In this document: piece by piece, positions 8,472 through 15,699 of the stretch
How positions within the stretch are numbered: position 1 is the first letter of the stretch
Layout: each line of letters begins with the position of its first letter
DNA from: Acidimicrobiia bacterium
GTDB taxonomy: Bacteria; Actinomycetota; Acidimicrobiia; Acidimicrobiales; Ilumatobacteraceae
DNA length: 22,050 bases
Assembly (NCBI GenBank): GCA_009926705.1
Contig: RFOJ01000003.1
Coordinates: forward strand, 1 to 22,050
Direction of reading: 5' to 3'
Position numbers and translations under genes: made by a program
The notes under the pieces: generated by a model
What the model was told of the DNA's origin: nothing
The model's database searches: none
What the model saw: only the letters and a program-made list of their open reading frames with translations

Positions 8472-9239
8472 CTAGGCGCCGACCGCGTGGTAACCACCGT
8501 CGACGTGCACGATCTCGCCGGTCGTCGCAGGGAACCAGTCGGACAGCAGAGCGCAACACGCGCGCGCGACGGCGGAGGAATCGTGAATATCCCAACCAAG
8601 TGGGGCACGTGCACTCCAGATGTCTTCAAATTGGGCGAACGAAGGAATCGACTTGGCGGCCATCGTGCGAATCGGGCCGGCGGCGACGAGATTGCAACGA
8701 ATCTTGCGAGAGCCGAGTTCGCGTGCGAGGTAGCGACTGGTGGATTCCAGTGCCGACTTCGCGACGCCCATCCAGTTGTACGCGGGCCAGGCGACCGTGT
8801 TGTCGAAGTCGAGCCCGACGATGCTGCCGCCGTTCTCCATGAGCGGCATGAACGCGTCAGCGAGCGTCTTCAGCGAGTAGGCGGACACTTGGACGGCGAC
8901 CGAGACGTCTTCCCACGTTGCAGCCATGAGGTCGTCGCCCAGGCACGCGGCTGGGGCGAAGCCGATTGAGTGCAGCACCCCATCGACTCCGCCGAGATGC
9001 TGACGCGCCGCTTCGCGCACCGACTCGACGTGAGCGGGGTTGGTCACGTCGAACTCCGCGACCGCTGGGCTGGGTGAAAGCTTCTTGGCAGTGCGCTGGG
9101 TGATAGAGAGACCGCGCCCGGCGCCCGTCAGCATGACGGTGGCGCCTTCTTGTTGCGCGAGTTTCGCGACGCCGTAGGCGAGAGATGCATCAGTGAGCAC
9201 GCCCGTGATGACGAGACGCTTGCCCGCAAGAATCGCCAC
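8472..9239 (-). CDS. fabI: Enoyl-[acyl-carrier-protein] reductase, FabI/InhA type
   Basis: 255 residues from GTG at 9239-9237. It is an NADH-binding short-chain dehydrogenase of the FabI group: [20 protein letters not shown] at the N-terminus (dinucleotide loop), HSIGFAP (90-96), [10 protein letters not shown] (137-146), the catalytic pair Y154 and K161 in YNWMGVAK, and a LVAAGPIRT substrate-loop segment. The pattern is very close to mycobacterial InhA. It reduces the trans-2-enoyl-ACP double bond in each round of fatty-acid elongation in the cytoplasm. The substrate loop is shorter than in InhA, which suggests ordinary FAS-II chain lengths rather than mycolate precursors (inference). It is transcribed divergently from npdG and followed by yyaL. 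Confidence 0.95.
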   Translation of the reverse strand: MAILAGKRLVITGVLTDASLAYGVAKLAQQEGATVMLTGAGRGLSITQRTAKKLSPSPAVAEFDVTNPAHVESVREAARQHLGGVDGVLHSIGFAPAACLGDDLMAATWEDVSVAVQVSAYSLKTLADAFMPLMENGGSIVGLDFDNTVAWPAYNWMGVAKSALESTSRYLARELGSRKIRCNLVAAGPIRTMAAKSIPSFAQFEDIWSARAPLGWDIHDSSAVARACCALLSDWFPATTGEIVHVDGGYHAVGA

Positions 9240-9244
9240 GTCGC

Positions 9245-9251
9245 TACGGTA
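9245..9251. promoter_or_regulatory. Symmetric TACGGTA element: overlapping divergent -10 boxes for fabI and npdG
   Basis: On the plus strand TACGGT (9245-9250) ends 7 nt before the npdG GTG at 9258. On the minus strand TACCGT (9251-9246) ends 6 nt before the fabI GTG at 9239. The two hexamers are offset by one base. Both fit TANNNT and the spacing expected if each start codon is the first transcribed base. The whole space between start codons is only 18 nt, leaving no room for ribosome binding sites. Confidence 0.6.
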
Positions 9252-9257
9252 GTGGAC

Positions 9258-9926
9258 GTGGCAGGCGCACTCCCGAGTGTCGGTTACCTCGGCGGCACCG
9301 GACCAGCGGGCAGCGCACTCGCCGCGCGACTTGCGTCGGTTGGATACCCCGCGCGCATCGGCTCACGCAGTCGCGAGCGCGGGGAAGAAGTTGCGGCTGA
9401 GCTTCGCGCTAAGTGGGCTGCCCGAAAACTCGATGTCACTGGCGGAGACAACGTTTTCGCGGCGGCTAGCGACGTCATCGTGTTGGCGACACCGTGGGAC
9501 TCCGCAGCGGTCACCGTGGCCGAACTTGCCGAGCAATTGCGCGGAAAGATCGTCATCACGATGGCTAACGCGCTGGTGCGGGTAGGTAAGGAGTTTCAGC
9601 CGCTTATCCCGCCGCGTGGCAGCATCGCGGCGCATGTACAGGCAGCCATCCCGCACTCGCGAGTAGTCGCGGCGTTCCAGCACCTGCCCGCAGTCGAGCT
9701 CGGTGCACTCGACCATGAAGTCGACAGCGATGTTCTCATCTGCTCCGACGACCCCGAAGCGACCGCATTCGTCAGCGACATGGTGACGCACATCGCTGGT
9801 TGCCGACCGCTGAACGCAGGCCTGCTCTCGAACGCGCTTGCCATCGAAGCACTCACGGCCGTGTTGCTGCAACTCAACGTGCGCTACAAGACGCGCGTCG
9901 CCCCGCGCTTCACCGGGATCAACTGA
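9258..9926 (+). CDS. npdG: F420-dependent NADP reductase (F420H2:NADP oxidoreductase)
   Basis: 222 residues from GTG at 9258; an in-frame GTG at 9252 is the alternative, but 9258 fits a -10 box exactly 7 nt upstream. The dinucleotide-binding loop GGTGPAG is at 12-18, followed by RIGSRSRERG, which contacts the NADP 2'-phosphate in this family. ASDVIVLATPW and the C-terminal NAGLLSNALAIEALTAVLLQ and FTGIN segments are typical of Fno/NpdG. The enzyme passes hydride between reduced deazaflavin F420 and NADP in the cytoplasm, so it links the F420 pool to general redox. It is divergent from fabI and abuts mshC. The family call is strong; direction of reaction in vivo is not shown. Confidence 0.88.
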   Translation: MAGALPSVGYLGGTGPAGSALAARLASVGYPARIGSRSRERGEEVAAELRAKWAARKLDVTGGDNVFAAASDVIVLATPWDSAAVTVAELAEQLRGKIVITMANALVRVGKEFQPLIPPRGSIAAHVQAAIPHSRVVAAFQHLPAVELGALDHEVDSDVLICSDDPEATAFVSDMVTHIAGCRPLNAGLLSNALAIEALTAVLLQLNVRYKTRVAPRFTGIN

Positions 9927-9934
9927 GTACCGCC

Positions 9935-11083
9935 TTGCGTCTTCACGACACGGCCCGCCGAGAAGTCGTCGACTTCTCTCCAGGAAACGAAGTGAAGATG
10001 TACGTCTGCGGTGTCACGCCGTACGACGCCACACATCTCGGGCACGCCTTCACCTTCCTCACCTACGACGTGCTCATCCGGCGACTCATCGACTCGGGTC
10101 GCACGGTCAAGTGCGTGCGCAACGTGACCGACGTCGATGACCCGTTGTTTGCGAAGGCACGCGAGCTTGGCATGCACTACCTCGACCTCGCAGCGCGCGA
10201 AGAGAAACGTCTTGAAGACGACTTGCGAGCCCTCAACTTCGTGCCAATGCATTCCACGCCACGAGCGTCGTCGGCGATTGCCGATATCCGAGGTTTCATC
10301 GGCATGGTGCTCGACCGCGGGTTCGCGTACGAGGCGGGTGGATCGGTGTACTTCGACGTCGCGAAGTTTGACGCATTCGGCTCGGTCTCGCACTACGACC
10401 GCACCAAGATGCTCATGCTCGCTCGCGAACGTGGCGGCAATGTCGACGACCCGAACAAGCGCGACCCGCTCGACTTCGTGCTGTGGCAGCCGTCGTCGTC
10501 CGACGAACCGTCGTGGGACACCATCTGGGGTGCCGGACGGCCGGGTTGGCACATCGAGTGCAGCGCACTCGCCCTGCGTGAGCTGGGCACGACCATTGAC
10601 CTGCACGGTGGGGGCACCGACCTCATCTATCCGCATCACGAGTGCGAGAGGGCACAGTCGGAAGCGGCGACCGGGGCACCATTCGTGCGCCATTGGATGC
10701 ACGTTGCCATGGTCTGGATGGACGGATACAAAATGTCAAAGAGTCGGGGCAATCTGGTCTTCGTGGATCAGCTGCGCGAGCGGTACGACCCGCGGGCAAT
10801 CCGGCTCGGTCTCCTCGTCAACCACTACCGCAGTGAGTGGGAGTGGGACGAAGGTCTCATCGACCGAGCAACAGAACGGCTTGGCAAATGGGCGCAGGCC
10901 GCAGTTGACTCAAAGGCGGCAGGTTCGCGCACAGAGAAGGGGGGTCACGACGTGTTGCTCGCGGTACGAGAGCGTCTTGACGACGACCTTGATGCGCCGG
11001 GAGCCGTTGCGGTGATCGATGATGCCGCAGCGAAGGGCGCAAACGTGCGCGCTGCCGCAGCGTTGCTCGGAGTGGAGCTGTGA
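9935..11083 (+). CDS. mshC: Cysteine:glucosaminyl-inositol ligase of mycothiol biosynthesis
   Basis: 382 residues if read from TTG at 9935; 386 if it starts at CTG 9923, which forms a CTGA overlap with the npdG stop and gives the more natural N-terminus (M)STALRLHDT. MshC is a paralogue of cysteinyl-tRNA synthetase and ATP-dependently joins Cys to GlcN-Ins. This protein follows MshC rather than CysS: MYVCGVTPYDATHLGHA with the HIGH-type HLGH and Zn-ligand Cys (about 22-38), NVTDVDDPLF, ARERGGN, GRPGWHIECSALAL, KMSKS (266-270) and the terminal LLGVEL. CysS would read CGPTVYD and continue with a longer anticodon-binding domain, absent here. It overlaps plsC by 4 nt (GTGA). Its presence indicates that the cell makes mycothiol as its low-molecular-weight thiol. 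Confidence 0.88.
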   Translation: MRLHDTARREVVDFSPGNEVKMYVCGVTPYDATHLGHAFTFLTYDVLIRRLIDSGRTVKCVRNVTDVDDPLFAKARELGMHYLDLAAREEKRLEDDLRALNFVPMHSTPRASSAIADIRGFIGMVLDRGFAYEAGGSVYFDVAKFDAFGSVSHYDRTKMLMLARERGGNVDDPNKRDPLDFVLWQPSSSDEPSWDTIWGAGRPGWHIECSALALRELGTTIDLHGGGTDLIYPHHECERAQSEAATGAPFVRHWMHVAMVWMDGYKMSKSRGNLVFVDQLRERYDPRAIRLGLLVNHYRSEWEWDEGLIDRATERLGKWAQAAVDSKAAGSRTEKGGHDVLLAVRERLDDDLDAPGAVAVIDDAAAKGANVRAAAALLGVEL

Positions 11084-11880
11084 CCGAGTCGAAGCAGCCC
11101 GCATCCTCGTCCAAGCAGTTTCCTGACTGGGTGTTCAACGGCGCGACGCAGTTTCAAGCCCGTCTGCGCGGCGTTGTGTCGCCGCTGGCGCGCCGCGCAT
11201 GGAAGTTTGAGCTCACTGGTTTTGACCGCTTGCCCAAGACAGGTGCGGCACTCCTGTGTCCGAACCACATCAGTTTCCTCGACTCAGCACTGCTCATGAT
11301 CTTGTCGCCGCGCAACATCTCGTTCATCGGCAAGAGCGAGTACATGGATTCTTGGAAGACGCGATGGTTCTTCCCGAAGGTCGGAATGATCCCCGTCGAC
11401 CGAAGCGGCGGTGAGAAATCCCACGCCGCGCTCGACGCAGCGGAGCGAGTGCTTCGTCGCGGCGAACTCTTCGGCATCTTCCCAGAAGGCACGCGGAGTC
11501 GCGACGGAATGCTCTACAAGGGCCACACCGGGGCGGCGCGACTGGCGATCAAGGTCGGATGCCCGATTTTCCCGGTCGGCATCGTCGGCACGCGCGAGAT
11601 TCAGCCGCCCGATGCGCCCGTGCCTCGTCTCGGCGGTCACGTGAAGATCTCCGTCGGACGTCCCATCGAGGTGTCGCGCTACACGTCGCGCGGCGTCGAC
11701 CCGATGGTGTTGCGGGAAATCACCGACGAGTTGATGTTCGAGATTCGTGAACTGACCGGCCAGGAATACCGCAACACCTACGCCACGAAGAAGCGCACCG
11801 AGACGATCGTCGCTGAGACGGCAGAGATTCCGCGCTTCTCCCAAGCGCAGATTGCGGCAGCCGAGAAGTCGCACGCGTAA
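11080..11880 (+). CDS. plsC: 1-acyl-sn-glycerol-3-phosphate acyltransferase (PlsC/LPLAT family)
   Basis: 266 residues from GTG at 11080, overlapping the mshC stop in GTGA and so translationally coupled. The LPLAT catalytic block NHISFLD (62-68; H63, D68) is followed by GKSEYM, VGMIPVDRSGG, the glycerophosphate-binding FPEGTRS (134-140) and FPVGIVGTREIQPP. The enzyme adds the second acyl chain to lysophosphatidic acid, giving phosphatidic acid at the inner membrane face. There is no clear transmembrane helix, but the N-terminal amphipathic region (about 15-45) could bind membrane. The C-terminal 40 residues are a charged extension beyond the domain. It lies just before thrS and the PIM genes, in keeping with a lipid neighbourhood. 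Substrate choice within the family is not certain. Confidence 0.88.
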   Translation: MTESKQPASSSKQFPDWVFNGATQFQARLRGVVSPLARRAWKFELTGFDRLPKTGAALLCPNHISFLDSALLMILSPRNISFIGKSEYMDSWKTRWFFPKVGMIPVDRSGGEKSHAALDAAERVLRRGELFGIFPEGTRSRDGMLYKGHTGAARLAIKVGCPIFPVGIVGTREIQPPDAPVPRLGGHVKISVGRPIEVSRYTSRGVDPMVLREITDELMFEIRELTGQEYRNTYATKKRTETIVAETAEIPRFSQAQIAAAEKSHA

Positions 11881-11886
11881 CCGCGA

Positions 11887-11906
11887 GCTGTTGTACGACC
11901 AACAGC
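11887..11906 (+). terminator. Hairpin terminator candidate after plsC
   Basis: GCTGTTG (11887-11893) and CAACAGC (11900-11906) make a perfect 7-bp stem with a 6-nt loop, beginning 6 nt after the plsC stop. No U-tract follows, as in many actinobacterial stem-only terminators. It separates the npdG-mshC-plsC group from thrS, which has its own -10 box. Confidence 0.45.
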
Positions 11907-11954
11907 GACCAGTCCCACGCACGAGAGTTCGTCGAGGTGCAAACGCACCACGCG

Positions 11955-11960
11955 TAGAAT
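11955..11960 (+). promoter_or_regulatory. -10 box of a likely leaderless thrS transcript
   Basis: TAGAAT fits TANNNT and ends 9 nt before the ATG at 11970. No Shine-Dalgarno lies between them. It favours ATG 11970 over the in-frame GTG at 11961, which directly abuts the box. Confidence 0.55.
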
Positions 11961-11969
11961 GTGCGTTGC

Positions 11970-13949
11970 ATGTCAAGCGCAGCGCTGATCGACGTTCGGC
12001 TGCCTGACGGATCCACTAGGCAGGTAGCCACTGGTTCGACGTCGCTTGACCTTGCCGCATCGATCGGGTCACGGCTCGCCAAAGCTGCCGTAGCGGCCGT
12101 CGTCAACGGCGAAGAGCGCGACCTGTCGGTGCCGCTCGCTGCTGGGGACCAGGTTGCCATCGTCACTGCGGACAGCGACGCCGGTCGGCACGTGCTGAGG
12201 CACTCCACTGCCCACGTGCTGGCTCAGGCAGTGGTGCAACTCTTCCCAGGCGCGAAGTTCACCATCGGGCCGGCAATTGAGGACGGTTTCTACTACGACT
12301 TCGAACTGCCCGGCGGACGTACGTTCACCGATGACGATCTTGCCGCCATCAGCGAACGGATGAAGCAGATTGTCGACGCCGACCAACCGTTCGTTCGCTC
12401 GGAGTTGTCGCCGGCAGATGCGCTGCGAGTGTTCGCCGAGCAGCCGTACAAGTGCGAGATCATCCAGCGAGTTACCTCAGGTTCGGCAGACGCCGGCGAT
12501 GCCGGCGAAGTTGGGGGAGGCGACACGGTCAGCGTCTACCGCAACACTGATTCGTTCGTTGACTTGTGCCGCGGCCCGCATGTTCCGAGCACCGGACGCC
12601 TCGGGCACTTCGCGTTGATGAAAGTTGCCGGTGCGTACTGGCGCGGAAATGAGAAGGGCCCGATGCTTCAGCGCATCTACGGCACGGCATTCGAGTCGAA
12701 GGCGGCGTTGCAAGAGCACCTCATCCGACTCGAAGAGGCCGAGAAGCGCGACCACCGCAAGCTCGCGGTGGAGATGGATCTTCTGTCGTTCCCGAGCGAA
12801 CTCGGTGGCGGTCTCGCGGTGTGGCATCCGAAAGGCGCCATCGTGCGCAAGTTGATGGAGGACTACAGCCGCGAGCGTCACCAGAACGGTGGATACCAGT
12901 TCGTGTACTCGCCACATCTTGCGAACGCGCAGCTCTTTGAGACATCTGGCCACCTCGACTTCTACAAAGACGGCATGTATCCGCCGATGGAGATGGACAA
13001 CGGTACGTATTACCCGAAGCCGATGAACTGTCCGATGCACTGCCTCATCTACCGCGACCGTCAGCGCAGTTACCGCGAGCTGCCGTTGCGACTGTTCGAA
13101 CTTGGCACCGTGTACCGCTACGAACGTGCGGGCACCTTGCACGGCCTCTTGCGAATCCGTGGCTTCACGCAGGACGACAGCCACATCTTCTGCACCCAGG
13201 AGCACCTGGCCGAAGAGATCAGTTCGTTGCTTGACTTCGTGCTCTCGGTGTTGCGTCGTTTCGGCTTCGACGATTTCTCCTACAAACTCAGCACTCGTAA
13301 CAAGGAGAAGTCGGTCGGCTCCGACGAAATCTGGGACAAGGCCACTGCCGCGTTGCGCTCGGCGCTGGAGAAACTCGGCGTGCAGTACACGATCGGCGAA
13401 GGTGATGCGGCGTTCTACGGGCCCAAGATCGACGTTGACGTGCGTGACGCAATCGGCCGCAAGTGGCAGCTCAGCACCATCCAATGCGATTTCAACCTGC
13501 CAGAAAGATTCCAGCTCGAATACGTCGGCGCCGACAACCAGCGCCATCGGCCGATCATGCTGCACCGCGCACTGTTTGGCTCCGTCGAACGTTTCTTCGG
13601 CGTCTTGCTCGAGCACTACGGCGGCTCGTTCCCCACGTGGCTCGCGCCGGTGCAAGTGCGGTTGTTGCCCGTCACGAGTGCGCACGAGTCGCACGTTGCA
13701 TCACTCGTCGATCGTCTGGCAAAAGACGGTTTCCGTGTCGACAGCGTCGCCGCCGACGAACAGCTCGGCAAGCGCATTCGCGCGGCGAAGCTCGAGCGCA
13801 TTCCGTATGTGCTCGTCGTCGGAGACGACGATGTGAAGGCGGGGACCGTCGGCGTCAACCCGCGCGGCGGCGAGGTGCAGCGCGATACGCCGTTTGACGC
13901 CTTCGTTGCACGCCTGCGTGCCGATGTGCACGAGGGCGCAGGACGCTAG
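11970..13949 (+). CDS. thrS: Threonyl-tRNA synthetase
   Basis: 659 residues from ATG at 11970. Domains in order: TGS (about 5-67), editing domain with the HxxxH motif H78/H82 in HSTAHVLAQA, class II catalytic core (about 255-550), and anticodon-binding domain (about 555-655, QVRLLPVTSAHESHV onward). The zinc ligands are visible as C354 in MNCPMHC, H405 in DDSHIF and H532 in IMLHRALFGS. Motif 2 is FELGTVYRYERAGTLHGLLR. The enzyme charges tRNA-Thr and hydrolyses mischarged Ser-tRNA. The order thrS-HIT-pgsA-acyltransferase-pimA is the same as in mycobacteria. The leader before it is only about 90 nt and has no T-box-like structure; the transcript is probably leaderless. Confidence 0.98.
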   Translation: MSSAALIDVRLPDGSTRQVATGSTSLDLAASIGSRLAKAAVAAVVNGEERDLSVPLAAGDQVAIVTADSDAGRHVLRHSTAHVLAQAVVQLFPGAKFTIGPAIEDGFYYDFELPGGRTFTDDDLAAISERMKQIVDADQPFVRSELSPADALRVFAEQPYKCEIIQRVTSGSADAGDAGEVGGGDTVSVYRNTDSFVDLCRGPHVPSTGRLGHFALMKVAGAYWRGNEKGPMLQRIYGTAFESKAALQEHLIRLEEAEKRDHRKLAVEMDLLSFPSELGGGLAVWHPKGAIVRKLMEDYSRERHQNGGYQFVYSPHLANAQLFETSGHLDFYKDGMYPPMEMDNGTYYPKPMNCPMHCLIYRDRQRSYRELPLRLFELGTVYRYERAGTLHGLLRIRGFTQDDSHIFCTQEHLAEEISSLLDFVLSVLRRFGFDDFSYKLSTRNKEKSVGSDEIWDKATAALRSALEKLGVQYTIGEGDAAFYGPKIDVDVRDAIGRKWQLSTIQCDFNLPERFQLEYVGADNQRHRPIMLHRALFGSVERFFGVLLEHYGGSFPTWLAPVQVRLLPVTSAHESHVASLVDRLAKDGFRVDSVAADEQLGKRIRAAKLERIPYVLVVGDDDVKAGTVGVNPRGGEVQRDTPFDAFVARLRADVHEGAGR

Positions 13950-13957
13950 GAACTTCC

Positions 13958-14479
13958 ATGCTCGAGCGACTGTGGGCGGGCTGGCGCTCGGAGTACGTCT
14001 CAGGGTTCGGTCCTGAGGGCAACAATCCGCCGTCGAGCGGAGAGTCAATTTTTTCGCGCATCTTGGCGAGCGGGTTGCCCGACGAAGAGACACACATCGT
14101 GCACCGCGGCAAAGAGTGCTTCGTCATCTTGAACGCCTACCCGTACGCGAATGGTCACTCGCTCGTGCTGCCGTATCGCCAGGTGGCGAACCTCGAAGAC
14201 CTGAGCGACGCGGAGCGCGACGAATTGTGGCTCACCGTCCGCGACACGACGCTGGCAATCAAGAAGGCGTACGCGCCGGCAGGCCTCAACGTGGGGCTCA
14301 ATCTCGGTGCGCCGGCTGGCGGCAGCGTTTCACAACACCTGCACGTGCACCTCGTGCCGCGCTGGGTGGGCGACACCAACTTCACGGTGGCAATCGCCAA
14401 CACCAAGGTGTTGTCGGAATCGCTCGGCTCGACTGCTGCGCGCCTGCGAGTCGCATGGCCGAAAGCTGGAGCACGATGA
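13958..14479 (+). CDS. HIT domain protein, AP4A phosphorylase/hydrolase-like
   Basis: 173 residues. The histidine-triad motif HLHVHLV is at 127-133 (H127, H129, H131), preceded by NVGLNLGAPAGGSVSQ, and NAYPYANGHSLVLPY (59-73) forms the nucleotide-binding strand. Homologues next to thrS in mycobacteria (Rv2613c type) are reported to phosphorolyse diadenosine tetraphosphate. Aminoacyl-tRNA synthetases make AP4A as a side product, so the pairing with thrS is sensible (inference). The first 40 residues contain a Trp/Gly-rich lead-in typical of this subgroup. AGGA at 13948-13951, overlapping the thrS stop, serves as ribosome binding site 6 nt from ATG. The 3' end overlaps the next gene by ATGA. 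Confidence 0.9.
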   Translation: MLERLWAGWRSEYVSGFGPEGNNPPSSGESIFSRILASGLPDEETHIVHRGKECFVILNAYPYANGHSLVLPYRQVANLEDLSDAERDELWLTVRDTTLAIKKAYAPAGLNVGLNLGAPAGGSVSQHLHVHLVPRWVGDTNFTVAIANTKVLSESLGSTAARLRVAWPKAGAR

Positions 14480-15000
14480 GTAACGACTCCGACGCATCCG
14501 CAAAGAAAGCGGGTGGCGGTGCCGACGAGATTCGTGACCAATTGCCCGCCGACCTCGACGTCACGGGATTCGTCGGGCCATACCAGTTTCCCGACAACAG
14601 TCGTCGACGCATTCCGGCGGTGCTGTATCTGGCGATCGCGGCGATGTGCGCTTTTGCGTGGTTTGCCACGCGCAACGCCGATACTGCGCTCGTCAACGAT
14701 GGCTTCCTGTACGCAGCAATCTTGCTTGCCGCATTCGCGCTCTATGGGCTATCAGCGTCGTGGCGAATGACTGTCAACGAGCGTGATGCTCTCGTGCGGG
14801 CGACGCAAGCAGTCGGCTTTGCCGTCGGTCACGCATCAGCACAACAGGTGTGGCGTGGACTTCGCAGTCGTCCGACGTGGAGAGTGTTTTGCTACAGCGC
14901 ACAGGAGCCGCCGCACCAACGCGGTCTCGTACTCGTTGATGCAATTGATGGGCGCATCGTGGAATGTCTCGTCGAAGACAATCCTGATCGCAACAAGTAA
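14476..15000 (+). CDS. Small two-helix membrane protein of unknown function inside the PIM locus
   Basis: 174 residues; ATG at 14476 overlaps the HIT gene stop (ATGA), so the gene is translationally coupled. I do not recognise a family. The N-terminal 45 residues are polar and charged. Two hydrophobic helices follow, about 46-65 (IPAVLYLAIAAMCAFAWFA) and 76-95 (GFLYAAILLAAFALYGLS), with a short connecting loop. About 80 C-terminal residues are soluble, containing a helix around NERDALVRATQAVGFAVGHA and strands around TWRVFCYSAQ and RGLVLVDAIDGRIVECLVED. With both ends probably on the same side, the layout suggests a membrane-anchored accessory domain. No counterpart lies at this place in M. 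tuberculosis, where the HIT gene is followed directly by pgsA1. A role tied to phosphatidylinositol or mannoside synthesis is only inferred from position. Confidence 0.8.
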   Translation: MSNDSDASAKKAGGGADEIRDQLPADLDVTGFVGPYQFPDNSRRRIPAVLYLAIAAMCAFAWFATRNADTALVNDGFLYAAILLAAFALYGLSASWRMTVNERDALVRATQAVGFAVGHASAQQVWRGLRSRPTWRVFCYSAQEPPHQRGLVLVDAIDGRIVECLVEDNPDRNK

Positions 15001-15003
15001 ACT
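14998..15003 (+). promoter_or_regulatory. Internal -10 box for pgsA, using the upstream stop codon
   Basis: TAAACT fits TANNNT and ends 6 nt before the GTG start of pgsA at 15010. Its first three bases are the TAA stop of the preceding gene. This would give pgsA a leaderless transcript in addition to read-through from thrS. Confidence 0.5.
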
Positions 15004-15009
15004 CGTCTC

Positions 15010-15699
15010 GTGTTTGACGGCAAATTTCGCGTGCATGTGGAGAAGTACGTACGCCCTGTCGGCGTCACACTGACCCGCACCAAGATCACCCCAGACCATC
15101 TCACGGTCGTCGGACTGCTGTTTTCTGTCGCCGCTGCCGTGGCAATCGGCGCCGGTTATCTTCGCGTTGGCCTGCTACTCGTCATCGCGGCCGCATTGCC
15201 TGACTTGCTCGACGGAGCGCTCGCGAAGGCGTCGAATGTGTCCAGTCAGCGCGGTGCATTCTTTGACTCGACGGTCGACCGCGTGACTGATGCGTTCATG
15301 CTTGGTGGCGTCGCCTGGTACCTCGGCGACACCCGCGGCGGCACCGCTGCAGTGCTGCCGTTTGCTGTCATGGCGGTGTCGTCGCTGATTTCCTACCAGC
15401 GGGCCAAAGCCGAGTCGCTCGGAATCCAAGCAAAGGGTGGGCTCATGGAGCGGGCCGAACGCATCGTGATTCTTTGCGTGGGTCTGCTGTTCGACTCAGG
15501 TCTCTACTGGGTGATGTGGGCAATGCTGGTGCTCGTCTCGATCACCGCAGTGCAGCGGTTCGTGAAGATCTGGCGTCAGGCGGCCGTGGCGCCATCGACT
15601 GCTGAGCGACTCGACGCGCGTCGCTCGCGTCGGGCCTCTCGTCGAGCAGCATTTGCCGACCGTCGCGCACGCCTTGGTTCGCGTCGTCGAGATGCCTGA
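15010..15699 (+). CDS. pgsA: CDP-alcohol phosphatidyltransferase, phosphatidylinositol phosphate synthase
   Basis: 229 residues from GTG at 15010. The CDP-alcohol phosphotransferase motif runs D65-x2-D68-G69-x2-A72-K73 ... G82-x3-D86-x3-D90, so the metal-binding aspartates are all present but the usual Arg after Ala is Lys. About five to six hydrophobic segments span residues 28-195. Next to a PatA-like gene and pimA this is expected to join CDP-diacylglycerol with inositol 1-phosphate, the first step toward phosphatidylinositol and PIMs, in the plasma membrane. The last 32 residues are strongly basic with 13 arginines, probably a cytoplasmic tail on acidic lipid. The 3' end overlaps the acyltransferase gene by 8 nt. 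Another CDP-alcohol acceptor cannot be fully excluded from sequence alone. Confidence 0.88.
   Translation: MFDGKFRVHVEKYVRPVGVTLTRTKITPDHLTVVGLLFSVAAAVAIGAGYLRVGLLLVIAAALPDLLDGALAKASNVSSQRGAFFDSTVDRVTDAFMLGGVAWYLGDTRGGTAAVLPFAVMAVSSLISYQRAKAESLGIQAKGGLMERAERIVILCVGLLFDSGLYWVMWAMLVLVSITAVQRFVKIWRQAAVAPSTAERLDARRSRRASRRAAFADRRARLGSRRRDA

Noticed and set aside
9935..11083. Annotation as cysteinyl-tRNA synthetase
   Set aside because: CGVTPYDATHLGHA, ARERGGN and the LLGVEL end follow MshC, and the long CysS anticodon domain is missing.
11881..11969. A T-box or other riboswitch before thrS
   Set aside because: Only about 90 nt, with one simple hairpin placed like a terminator of plsC; no T-box consensus is seen, and the -10 box abuts the start codon.
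12477..13694. A 405-codon minus-strand open frame inside thrS
   Set aside because: Antisense shadow of the conserved catalytic core; no recognisable motif.
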